8,240 bases of DNA. Origin: Lentisphaera sp. (GTDB lineage Bacteria; Verrucomicrobiota; Lentisphaeria; Victivallales; GWF2-50-93). Positions 1 to 6,521 of the stretch are shown here, in pieces (positions within the stretch are counted from its first letter, which is position 1; every line of letters begins with the position of its first letter). The translations under genes were made by a program, and so were the position numbers. The notes under the pieces are model-generated. The model ran no database searches. It saw only the letters and a list, made by a program, of their open reading frames with translations, and had not been told where the DNA came from. The stretch lies in the NCBI GenBank assembly GCA_020721745.1, contig DYMC01000106.1:1-8240 (forward strand), read 5' to 3'.

Positions 1-26
1 TTGGAAAGCGAAGAAATTTGGGCTAA

Positions 27-54
27 AGCCCGTTTTTCCTGCGAAAAACGGGCT
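27..54. repeat. Palindrome, copy 1 of the AGCCCGTTTTTC family
   Basis: A perfect 12-bp inverted repeat, AGCCCGTTTTTC (27-38) and GAAAAACGGGCT (43-54), with a 4-base loop. The same arms occur at 349-359/364-375, on the other side of the sensor remnant. Readable sensor sequence begins right after this element, so it marks the broken 5' edge. The element is too short and has no T-run, so a role as a terminator is not indicated. A dispersed palindromic element of the REP or small-MITE kind is the likeliest class. Confidence 0.8.
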
Positions 55-435
55 ATCCCGCGACAGGCTCCATCGAGGCGGACTATGACCACAGGACCAG
101 ACCCTGGTACAAGGAGGCCATGCTATACGATGGGGTAGTATGGAGCTCCCCCTATATTGACGCCTTCGGCTTCGGCGTGGTCATTTCCGCGGCAAAAAGA
201 CTCTATGCCGAAGATGGATCCACCCTCGGCGTGGCCGGACTTGACATCACCTTCGCAAACATCTTGAAACTGATGGGGGCAAGGAAGAGACAAGTCGCAT
301 GCAGTGCTCCGAAGATATCTGCTCGACCAGGACGGCAACGTCATCCTAGCCCGTTTTTCGCGTGAAAAACGGGCTAGGTATTCCAGCGAATCTTTTCATC
401 TGAACCAATTGCAAAACTCCCCTTGGCTGCGCTGA
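54..435 (+). pseudogene. Remnant of a dCache-type (amino-acid sensing) extracellular sensor domain, frameshifted and truncated
   Basis: Translating from base 54 in the frame of base 120 gives YPATGSIEADYDHRTRPWYK, then a PYIDAF motif and GVAGLDIT. This is the membrane-distal pocket of a double-Cache (dCache_1) domain, as found in chemoreceptors and sensor kinases. The amino-acid-binding signature is complete: Y (84-86), four residues, R (99-101), x, W (105-107), Y (108-110), xx, A (117-119), then YxD (153-161) and the final D (243-245). The spacing closely follows the known PctA-type receptors. The frame is lost near the run of five G at 275-279. Removing one G restores a continuous reading, ending in RRYLLDQDGNVIL (frame of base 313), which is the expected continuation of this fold. 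There is no start, no upstream Cache half, no membrane segment and no signalling domain. A palindrome abuts each end (27-54 and 345-378), and the open frame then runs to a stop at 433-435. The family call is solid. That it is a dead fragment is inferred. Confidence 0.8.
345..378. repeat. Palindrome, copy 2 of the AGCCCGTTTTTC family
   Basis: A perfect 15-bp inverted repeat, CCTAGCCCGTTTTTC (345-359) and its complement (364-378), around the loop GCGT. The inner 12 bp of each arm are identical to copy 1 at 27-54; only the loop and the flanks differ. It sits exactly where the sensor remnant stops looking like a Cache domain, after GNVIL. In the frame of the restored sensor it reads ARFSREKRAR; copy 1 in the same absolute frame reads ARFSCEKRA. 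Identical arms with different loops suggest selection or copying at the DNA or RNA hairpin level. Confidence 0.85.
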
Positions 436-448
436 GTTTTGCAATTGG
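405..448. repeat. Hairpin of the AATTGCAAAA family, just after the mgtE stop
   Basis: A perfect 15-bp inverted repeat, CCAATTGCAAAACTC (405-419) and GAGTTTTGCAATTGG (434-448), with a 14-base loop. It begins 12 bases downstream of the mgtE stop codon and lies between two converging reading directions: mgtE on minus and the sensor remnant on plus. Its position suits a transcription end or an mRNA 3' stabiliser. However, no T-run follows the stem on either strand, so it is not a textbook intrinsic terminator. Its core AATTGCAAAA also forms both arms of the larger element at 6522-6668, which argues for a dispersed repeat family. Confidence 0.75.
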
Positions 449-460
449 CCCAGGCGAAGC

Positions 461-2332
461 TCATCCGCCAAAACGCTTCAGCATGGCGGAGGCTATTCCA
501 AGATATATCATGACGCCGGATATGTCCGCCAGAGAAGCGACAAGCGGCCCGCTCGCCGCCGCAGGGTCCGCTTTCAGCTTCCTGAATATAAAAGGAAGCA
601 TCATACCCATCATGCTTCCATACGTGACTATTATCACCATGGATATGGAAACCACTATCGCTATTTTTATCCCCGAACGCCACCAGGCCAGCATGAAAAC
701 CGCAACCGACATGGACAAACCAAGGCCGACCGAGACAACAAGCTCTCTTGCAAAAACCTTTATGAAGTCAGACACCTTGATCCCTCCAAGAGACATGCTG
801 CGGATGACCAGCGTGGCCGCCTGCGAACCGGCGTTCCCGGAGCTTCCTATCAAAAGAGGCAGGAAAAACACCAAAGCCACGCACGAAGAAATGAGATCCT
901 CGAAATATGCAAGTCCAGCCCCGGACAGCAGATTCACAAACACAAGGGTGACCAGCCAGGGAATGCGGCTGCGGTATAGAAGAAGAAGAGAGGCATCAAG
1001 ATAGTCGTCCTCCAGCGGGCTGACACCCACCGTCTTGTGGAAGTCCTCCGTGGCCTCCTCCTCGGACACATCGAGTATGTCGTCCGACGTGACTATCCCG
1101 AGGAGAACCCCGTCCGGATCCACAACCGGAAGGGCGAAAAGGTCGTATTTCTTGAACATCGCCACTGCCTCCTCCCTGTCCTGTATCGAGGTGAGCAGGG
1201 CGTAGTGACCGTCAAGAAGGTCGGAAATCCTCGTCTGCGGCTCCGCCAAGATTATTTTTCTCAGCCTCAAATCGTCTATGAGAACTCCCTTGTCATCCAC
1301 TATGTATACCATGGTTATGGTCTCGGAGTCACTGCCGGTCCTCCTTATCTGCTCGATGGACTGCGCCACCGTCCAATCGGGATGAACGGTCACGTATTTG
1401 TTCGTCATCAGCCGTCCTACGCTGTCCTTGGGGTAGCTGAGCAGCTTCAAGGCATCCTTCCGGTCCTTGTCGCTCAGGAGGTCAAGCAGCCTTTGCGTCA
1501 CATTGGCAGGAAGCTCCTCGAAGAGGGCGGTCCTGTCGTCCGGCGGCAGCGCCGAGATTATCTGCTTTGTGTCGTCGTTCGCCATGTTCATGATGAGCTG
1601 GTTCTGGAGCGGATAGTCGAGCAGGGAGAAGACCTCGCCCGCAAGGTTCCTTGGAAGAAGCTTGAAAAGCAGAATGCTCTGCCGCGGGGTTATGTCCTCG
1701 ATGATCTCCTCCACCTCGGCCGCAGGCTGCTCCGCGAGGAAGGAGCGAAGATCCCCAAATTTGCCCTCCTCCAGCATCTCCGCTATGTCCGGCACCAGAA
1801 GCTGCGACAGATCCTTCGATCGGACATGTCCGGGAACGGAAGGGTTCTTCGCGTCGTCCTTCGTTCCGGCCATGTCTCCGGCCCAGCATCGCATCCTCCT
1901 TTCAACCACCGAGAAATCCTCGGCTCCCTTCAGGTCTCCCACGGACGAATCTCTTCTTATGGCCCGCGCCAGCGAAGCCATCTCGTTCAGATACTCGTTG
2001 CCGCATTTCTCCGGAATGGAGTATAACATGACCAGATGAACCTTGTCTCCTCCAGCCCCTCCATAGTCTATCCCATCCCGGGACCAGCCAATGGCGCATA
2101 TTATCCGGTCTCCAAAACTGCTCCTGGCATGAGGACAGGCTATCCCATGCCCCATGTAGGTGACCGCCTGCGTCTCCCTTTGCATGACCTTGTTCAAGAT
2201 CATGCATTCTCCCTTGGAGGACAGAGTCTCTTCGATTTTGGAGGACAGGACTACCAGCGCCTCGGCCTTGTCGGAACAGTCGAGTTCGACTACACGTCCC
2301 TCTTCAATCGCCTTCAAAAGATGCAAGCTCAT
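461..2332 (-). CDS. mgtE: MgtE-type Mg2+ transporter with an N-terminal PTS EIIA (PtsN-like) domain
   Basis: Predicted product of 623 aa. Residues about 1-150 match a PTS EIIA type-2/nitrogen-type domain: GHGIACPHAR with the phospho-acceptor histidine at H68, then IGWSRDGIDYGG and DKVHLVMLYSIPE. After a polar linker (about 151-175) comes a standard MgtE: the alpha-helical N domain (about 176-300), two CBS domains (about 304-365 and 368-428), the connecting helix, and five membrane segments from about 455. The pore region has LLIGSSGNAGSQAATLVIRS and LADISGVMIY; D603 corresponds to the ion-selective Asp of Thermus MgtE. MgtE is a dimeric inner-membrane Mg2+ channel closed by Mg2+ binding to its N and CBS domains. 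An EIIA domain in front is not part of the usual architecture of about 450 residues. The ATG at 2332 overlaps the upstream stop as ATGA and has GAAGGGGA before it. A TTG at 2359 is possible but less likely. The MgtE call is very safe and the EIIA call strong; a regulatory link to phosphotransfer is inferred. Confidence 0.96.
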   Translation of the reverse strand: MSLHLLKAIEEGRVVELDCSDKAEALVVLSSKIEETLSSKGECMILNKVMQRETQAVTYMGHGIACPHARSSFGDRIICAIGWSRDGIDYGGAGGDKVHLVMLYSIPEKCGNEYLNEMASLARAIRRDSSVGDLKGAEDFSVVERRMRCWAGDMAGTKDDAKNPSVPGHVRSKDLSQLLVPDIAEMLEEGKFGDLRSFLAEQPAAEVEEIIEDITPRQSILLFKLLPRNLAGEVFSLLDYPLQNQLIMNMANDDTKQIISALPPDDRTALFEELPANVTQRLLDLLSDKDRKDALKLLSYPKDSVGRLMTNKYVTVHPDWTVAQSIEQIRRTGSDSETITMVYIVDDKGVLIDDLRLRKIILAEPQTRISDLLDGHYALLTSIQDREEAVAMFKKYDLFALPVVDPDGVLLGIVTSDDILDVSEEEATEDFHKTVGVSPLEDDYLDASLLLLYRSRIPWLVTLVFVNLLSGAGLAYFEDLISSCVALVFFLPLLIGSSGNAGSQAATLVIRSMSLGGIKVSDFIKVFARELVVSVGLGLSMSVAVFMLAWWRSGIKIAIVVSISMVIIVTYGSMMGMMLPFIFRKLKADPAAASGPLVASLADISGVMIYLGIASAMLKRFGG

Positions 2333-4365
2333 TGATTCCCCTTCATGCTCCCCTTCCAAACGCTTCCCCCGAAGGTGGTCGCGTATATGGAGTTCCTTTC
2401 AGACGTTACGAATTCGATGCACTGGACGTTGCTGAACGGAATGCCGGATATCGGCGCAAAACTCCTTCCACCGTTTTTTGACAGGTAGAGGCCGGATTCC
2501 TGCGCCCCTTCGCATAGCGTCGCATATATCCACCCTTTGCGGAAGGGATCTATATATGCGCCAAAATGCTCCCTGCCTTTGCGCAGAATCAAGTTCCAGC
2601 TACCTCCGCCATCGGTGCTCAGGTACAATCCTCCCTCCTTTCCATTGGCGTCCGAACTACCTAGGTAGATCAAATTCGAGTCATCCGGCGAAACAGTGAA
2701 ATCCTTGGGCCAGGGGAACTTTCCCCTGGGACTTGCCGGAATCCATGACTCCTCTCCATCGGTCGAACAATACAATCCCGCACCGTCGTCTGAAAAACGT
2801 CCCTCCCTCCGCATCCCAGTCACAAGAGCGAAAAGCTTTCCGTCCGGATGCAGAAATACCCTTGACACTCTCTTGTTTTCCGGGGAACCGAGACCATCGC
2901 TCGACAATCTCCACGTCCTGCCACCGTCAACCGACTTGTAGACCCCGTGCTCCCATATTCCCGCATAGAGTGTTCGCGAACCGCGGGGGCTTTTCGCGTC
3001 CAATACTATGGATGTCGTTGCCGAGTTTGGCAAGCCCTTGGAACTCGACAGCCAGGTATTTCCATGATCATCGCTCCTGCAGACCCCTCCTCCGCCGCTT
3101 CCCCTGTGCCTGCCATGGATTATGTTCGAATTCGGAATATCGTGAACATCCGAGAACGCCCCCCAAAGCAACCCCTTCTCCTCTGGATCGAAAGCTATTT
3201 CGTGGCAGGTGTTCCGCCAAGGAGCCCATCTGTCCTTCCCCCACCAGTTCCAACTGGCCCCCGAATCGGTGGAAAACACAAAGCCTATGTCCGTACAGCA
3301 TATGTAGCGCCTGGATGGAACAAATGGATCCGAATAGTGATGCCATGTGCTGGTCACCACAAGCCCCTGGTTCAGCCACCGCGAATCCACCCCCTTCCCT
3401 ACTCCACCCGCCGGAGCGCAATTCCCGTTGAACCAGGTCCGTCCTCCATCATGTGTCGCATAGAGGCACATGCTGTCGCAAAATACAATCCTGTCCGGAT
3501 CGCTTCCACATATGGCCCAGCCACTTCCGGCACTTTGATAATTCTGGCCTATGTTGGCTGTCCGCCAGTTCGGCTCCACATTGTATTCCTTCCACCGCGG
3601 ATCGGAGTAAAATGTCGCCCTCCAATCCCTCCCGGCATCATCAGAACGAAACACAGCATTGTGATGCGGAGGATTGAAGCCGGTACTGGTGTTGAACGCA
3701 TAAATACGATCAAAAGCGGCATCACTGGCAAGCAAACACAAATACTGCGCAACAGGATCATCAGCCCATTGATCCGCCTGTTCCACATCCCTGTTTATGC
3801 CAGCACCCATCGCAGACTCCCACGAATCCCCTCCATCCACAGATCTAAATATCCCGCCAGAATATTCTCCAGCAAGCTTTTCCGCCCTGACCGAGCAATA
3901 TAAAATACTTTTCCCCTTCTTTTCATCAGAAGATCCAGCAAAAGCCAAAATATCGGATTTTGAAAGGTTCTTTACACATTTATCCCATTTTATACCCCCA
4001 TCATATGACCGCCAAATTCCCGTTTTTGTAGCGGCAAAACAACGTCTTTTGTCCGTCGGACTGTTTTGGTCGAAATAAAATGATATTGGCATCCCTTCGA
4101 CATTGGAACATAAATTCCAAGTTGCTCCTTCGTCATTTGAAATTAGGGTTTTCCCGTTTGTCGTTCCGACCATCATTCTTCGAGGCATTCCCCTGTCCAA
4201 CAGTATTTCCCCCTCCAGGGATTCAGCTATGCTTGACACCCTCACAAAGGTTCTGCCAGCATCACTTGATTTTTTCAATTCGAAGACATCGCCTTCGGCG
4301 AAAGTCCCAAGCCCCACCGCAAAAATGGCCGCAAGGCTCGGAAAAAGCAATGACCGCAACTTCAT
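2329..4365 (-). CDS. Secreted BNR/Asp-box beta-propeller protein (VPS10/GH74-like fold, function unknown)
   Basis: Predicted product of 678 aa. The N-terminus has a signal peptide: basic MKLR, a hydrophobic stretch to about residue 20, and a likely cut after TFA (about 23). The rest is built from about twelve Asp-box turns of the form S-x-D-x-G-x-[ST]-[WF], starting near residues 33, 76, 120, 175, 241, 304, 365, 431, 478, 534, 583 and 629. Clear ones are SNDEGATW, SVDGGDSW, THDGGRTW, SDDHGNTW and SVDGGRTW. This many evenly spaced boxes suggests one or two multi-blade propellers, as in sortilin/VPS10 and GH74 proteins. I see no catalytic residue pattern that would justify calling it a sialidase or xyloglucanase, so the substrate is open. 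There are about 16 cysteines, some paired or close (296/300, 356/357), which suits an exported protein with disulfides. The first third looks AT-richer than the neighbouring genes. The ATG at 4365 overlaps the comEC stop (ATGA) behind AAGAGGGG, and its own stop overlaps the mgtE start. Confidence 0.9.
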   Translation of the reverse strand: MKLRSLLFPSLAAIFAVGLGTFAEGDVFELKKSSDAGRTFVRVSSIAESLEGEILLDRGMPRRMMVGTTNGKTLISNDEGATWNLCSNVEGMPISFYFDQNSPTDKRRCFAATKTGIWRSYDGGIKWDKCVKNLSKSDILAFAGSSDEKKGKSILYCSVRAEKLAGEYSGGIFRSVDGGDSWESAMGAGINRDVEQADQWADDPVAQYLCLLASDAAFDRIYAFNTSTGFNPPHHNAVFRSDDAGRDWRATFYSDPRWKEYNVEPNWRTANIGQNYQSAGSGWAICGSDPDRIVFCDSMCLYATHDGGRTWFNGNCAPAGGVGKGVDSRWLNQGLVVTSTWHHYSDPFVPSRRYICCTDIGFVFSTDSGASWNWWGKDRWAPWRNTCHEIAFDPEEKGLLWGAFSDVHDIPNSNIIHGRHRGSGGGGVCRSDDHGNTWLSSSKGLPNSATTSIVLDAKSPRGSRTLYAGIWEHGVYKSVDGGRTWRLSSDGLGSPENKRVSRVFLHPDGKLFALVTGMRREGRFSDDGAGLYCSTDGEESWIPASPRGKFPWPKDFTVSPDDSNLIYLGSSDANGKEGGLYLSTDGGGSWNLILRKGREHFGAYIDPFRKGWIYATLCEGAQESGLYLSKNGGRSFAPISGIPFSNVQCIEFVTSERNSIYATTFGGSVWKGSMKGNQ

Positions 4366-4900
4366 AATCCCCTCTTTTCCGGAAATATCTGCACTTTCAT
4401 CCTCAGATGATTTTCCGTATTGACCGAGAAATTACCCCCCTGCCCCGCCATTTCAACGAAGCTTCCTCCATTTCTTGAGCGAAATATACGAACCGACTCG
4501 CCGCAGGATGCGTTGATCCTAGTATCAGAATCACTCGATCCCCACCTCCTCGCAGGCTTGACTGTCCCCTCCCTTGTCCACACCTTCACAAGATTCTCCC
4601 CCGCCTTCCGGCTTGCGATTTTCGCATATGGGCTCATGGCGGGATTCGTCAGAAAAATCAGATTCCCGCAGTCGAAATAGGAGAAGAGATATGGCGCTCC
4701 TTCGGAGAACGCCATCAGCGCCTCCGCGCAGTAGACATCGTCTATCGAGGAAAATCCGTTCGATGCAAGTATCTCGATTATCTTGCGGGAATGCTCCACC
4801 CCGGGAACATTCACCACATAGGCCGAGCCCGTCCCGGGACGCAACGCCACGATGACCGGGGGGCGCCCGGCCCCGCTCAAGACATATGTCCTCGACCCCC
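4362..4900 (-). other. ComEC C-terminal metallo-beta-lactamase-like region without metal ligands
   Basis: This part of comEC encodes residues of about 540-717. The pattern VIVALRPGTGSAYVVNVPG, then RKIIEILASNGFSSIDDVYC, then SEGAPYLFSYFDCGNLIF, follows the strand and helix order of ComEC lactamase domains. In those, a GQGDA loop is followed by D-x-G, then LTHxDxDHxGG, then a second alpha/beta unit. Here VYCAEALMAFSEG replaces THxDxDHxGG and RPGTGSA replaces the GQGDA loop, so a nuclease activity is unlikely. The alignment is by eye; the absence of HxHxDH in the whole region is directly seen. Confidence 0.6.
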
Positions 4901-6515
4901 TGATGCCAGGCAGCATAAAGCAAACCGACAGGCTGATGAACACCGACAGGAGCAGGACAAATGAGCTTCTCCTGCCAAGAGGCAGGAAAACCAAGGCTGA
5001 CAGCGGAAGACAGAAAAATAGCAGAAACGGGACAAGGGGAGGCGACGCAAGTCTCATGGCGGAATCTGAAAAGGACATTATAAAGGCCCCGAAGGCGCTG
5101 AGAACCAGATCCAGAACGACCGACAACGGCTCGACCGGAATCAGCGACAATGCGAAGGAAAGGCAGAATATGACCCAAAGAAACGGGGTCACGACAAGAT
5201 TGACCAGCACCGAAAGCGGATTGAATATGTTCTGGTTGAACAAGGATATCTGCAATCCCGAGAGAAAGGCGGCTACGCACATTATGCCCGTGCTCGCAAC
5301 GCCCGTAAAAAAAGCCCGGACTGGGCCGGGGCGCAGGGCACCCGGCATGAAAAAACTTCTCACATTCAGGAGAGATACGAAGCAACTCGCCTTCCTCCAG
5401 CCACCTATGAGAAAGCCCGTTATCAGGAAGGAATACTGGAATCCGGCATCAAGTATCGAAAACGGATTGAGGACAAGCGATGCCGCCGCGGCAAGGAATA
5501 AAGAAGAAAATGCATTCGGCGGATAGAGCGCCGCCCTCTGGAACGACCATATAGATATCATCAGCAAGGCTCTTATGGCCGACGGTTGCAGCCCGGTGCA
5601 GAAGACATAGCCCAATACTATGAACGGCAAAAGGATGTAGCGTGTTCTAAAGGGGACAACGCAGAGCAGGGATAGGACCAGAAGTCCAAAAATCGCAGTG
5701 TGCATGCCGCTTATCGCTATGACATGGATAGTGCCGCTCATCAGCAGTCTCTGCCGGGTCGAGGAGTCTATTCCCTGCCTGCATCCAAATATCAACGCCG
5801 CAAGAATATCGCGGTTCTCCTCCGAGCGGATTCCAGAGCACATCCTCGAAAGAACAATGTTCCTGAAATATAAAATTTCAGATGACAACGACTCCCTGCG
5901 GCCTATCACCTTGACATCGTCGGCATAGAGCAGAAACGATGTCTTGCGGGAGAGCAGGAAGTCGCGCTGGCTGAAATCACCATCGAAAAGCGCGTCTGAA
6001 GGACGGCAGAGCCGCCCGGCGACCTCAAGAATGTCGCCATGCGAAAATCGCAGCTTCTTGTCCCTCGTTATCAGGGCAACCCCGAAATTGGCCGGAACCG
6101 GGTCCGCGTCGCCATGCGAAAATCGCAAATTCTTCACCCTGCTGTAGTTGTAGAACGGCATCTTCATCCACGGAACTTCTTCCCCGGGAAGGCTGAAGTC
6201 GCTCGCCTCCACAGTCGCCACAACCCCGCAGTCGCAGGGAATATACGATAGAGCCGCCTCGGAACTTCTCCACGCCAGAGCCGAAATGGCGACAAGCGCA
6301 AAAGAGACGCAGAACTTGATAAAATTACCGAGCCCAAGCAAAACTGCGAAAATCGCAGCAGAAAAAAATAGAGCAATCAACACGGAGGAAGAGGTTCCAG
6401 CCGCGAATGTCAACGACGCGAGAAGAGCCCCCGCGGCAAGCGCCAGCGACGGCCTCAAGGCAAATGGGACGAATTCTCTTATTTTACCAAAGTCAAACAT
6501 CATAGAACAGAACAT
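4362..6515 (-). CDS. comEC: ComEC/Rec2-family competence membrane protein with a degenerate C-terminal domain
   Basis: Predicted product of 717 aa, close to the usual family length. Order of parts: N-terminal membrane segments (about 20-85); a soluble DUF4131/OB-fold region (about 90-210) ending in GDILEVAGRL; the polytopic Competence core (about 215-515), with the family motif SGTIHVIAISGMHTAIFG near 260, a second conserved stretch FCTGLQPSAIRALLM near 305, and NPFSILDAGFQYSF near 350; more membrane helices to about 535; then a C-terminal soluble region (about 540-717). ComEC forms the inner-membrane channel that imports one strand of DNA during transformation. The C-terminal region resembles a metallo-beta-lactamase fold in layout but has no HxHxDH metal site. 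No good Shine-Dalgarno precedes any start. The ATG at 6515 is chosen over TTG at 6518, but ATGs at 6503 or 6500 are equally possible. The inverted-repeat element at 6522-6668 sits only 6 bases upstream. The stop overlaps the next start (ATGA). Confidence 0.93.
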   Translation of the reverse strand: MFCSMMFDFGKIREFVPFALRPSLALAAGALLASLTFAAGTSSSVLIALFFSAAIFAVLLGLGNFIKFCVSFALVAISALAWRSSEAALSYIPCDCGVVATVEASDFSLPGEEVPWMKMPFYNYSRVKNLRFSHGDADPVPANFGVALITRDKKLRFSHGDILEVAGRLCRPSDALFDGDFSQRDFLLSRKTSFLLYADDVKVIGRRESLSSEILYFRNIVLSRMCSGIRSEENRDILAALIFGCRQGIDSSTRQRLLMSGTIHVIAISGMHTAIFGLLVLSLLCVVPFRTRYILLPFIVLGYVFCTGLQPSAIRALLMISIWSFQRAALYPPNAFSSLFLAAAASLVLNPFSILDAGFQYSFLITGFLIGGWRKASCFVSLLNVRSFFMPGALRPGPVRAFFTGVASTGIMCVAAFLSGLQISLFNQNIFNPLSVLVNLVVTPFLWVIFCLSFALSLIPVEPLSVVLDLVLSAFGAFIMSFSDSAMRLASPPLVPFLLFFCLPLSALVFLPLGRRSSFVLLLSVFISLSVCFMLPGIRGSRTYVLSGAGRPPVIVALRPGTGSAYVVNVPGVEHSRKIIEILASNGFSSIDDVYCAEALMAFSEGAPYLFSYFDCGNLIFLTNPAMSPYAKIASRKAGENLVKVWTREGTVKPARRWGSSDSDTRINASCGESVRIFRSRNGGSFVEMAGQGGNFSVNTENHLRMKVQIFPEKRGL
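4614..4626. repeat. 13-base palindrome, copy 4 (opposite orientation)
   Basis: Reads TGCGATTTTCGCA on the plus strand, the exact complement of the other three copies. The coding strand gives AKIA in the ComEC C-terminal region, a third reading frame. Confidence 0.85.
6040..6052. repeat. 13-base palindrome TGCGAAAATCGCA, copy 1
   Basis: Arms TGCGA and TCGCA around AAA. One of four exact copies in the window, all inside comEC. Here it encodes RFSH on the minus strand. Confidence 0.85.
6115..6127. repeat. 13-base palindrome TGCGAAAATCGCA, copy 2
   Basis: Exact copy within the second unit of the direct repeat; same coding frame as copy 1 (RFSH). Confidence 0.85.
6345..6357. repeat. 13-base palindrome TGCGAAAATCGCA, copy 3
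   Basis: Exact copy; the arms extend by one pair (CTGCGA / TCGCAG). On the minus strand it encodes AIFA within a membrane segment, a different frame from copies 1 and 2, so the match is at DNA level and not due to a shared peptide. Confidence 0.85.
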
Positions 6516-6521
6516 CAACGC

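Larger units (their letters stand above)
6033..6127. repeat. In-frame 20-base direct repeat inside comEC
   Basis: The 20-mer gtcgccatgcgaaaatcgca occurs at 6033-6052 and again at 6108-6127, exactly 75 bases (25 codons) apart. Both copies encode LRFSHGD on the minus strand, as KNLRFSHGDAD and KKLRFSHGDIL. The second fits the usual GD-x-x-x-V-x-G strand of the ComEC OB fold, so the first looks like the added one. Similarity fades out just beyond the 20-mer, with both copies continuing to a TTCTT. Each copy contains the 13-base palindrome described separately. Confidence 0.85.

Noticed and set aside
27..378. CRISPR-like array from the two palindromes
   Set aside because: Only two copies, about 320 bases apart, with coding sequence in between and no regular spacers.
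405..448. Intrinsic terminator for mgtE
   Set aside because: The hairpin is in the right place but has no T-run on either side, so it is reported as a repeat.
1037..2026. Long plus-strand open frame antisense to mgtE
   Set aside because: It lies wholly within a clearly recognised gene, its product is rich in R, V, L and H without any domain, and it is a shadow of the mgtE codon pattern.
2333..2359. TTG start for mgtE at 2359
   Set aside because: It would add nine residues rich in E and G that read through the ribosome site; the ATG in the ATGA overlap is better placed.
2333..2460. M-box (Mg2+) riboswitch ahead of mgtE
   Set aside because: The upstream bases are coding sequence of the propeller gene and no M-box pattern was seen; the gene appears to be translated by coupling.
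2947..3903. Long plus-strand open frame antisense to the propeller gene
   Set aside because: No recognisable motif, composition rich in P, R and I as expected from the reverse of a W/G/S-rich repeat protein.
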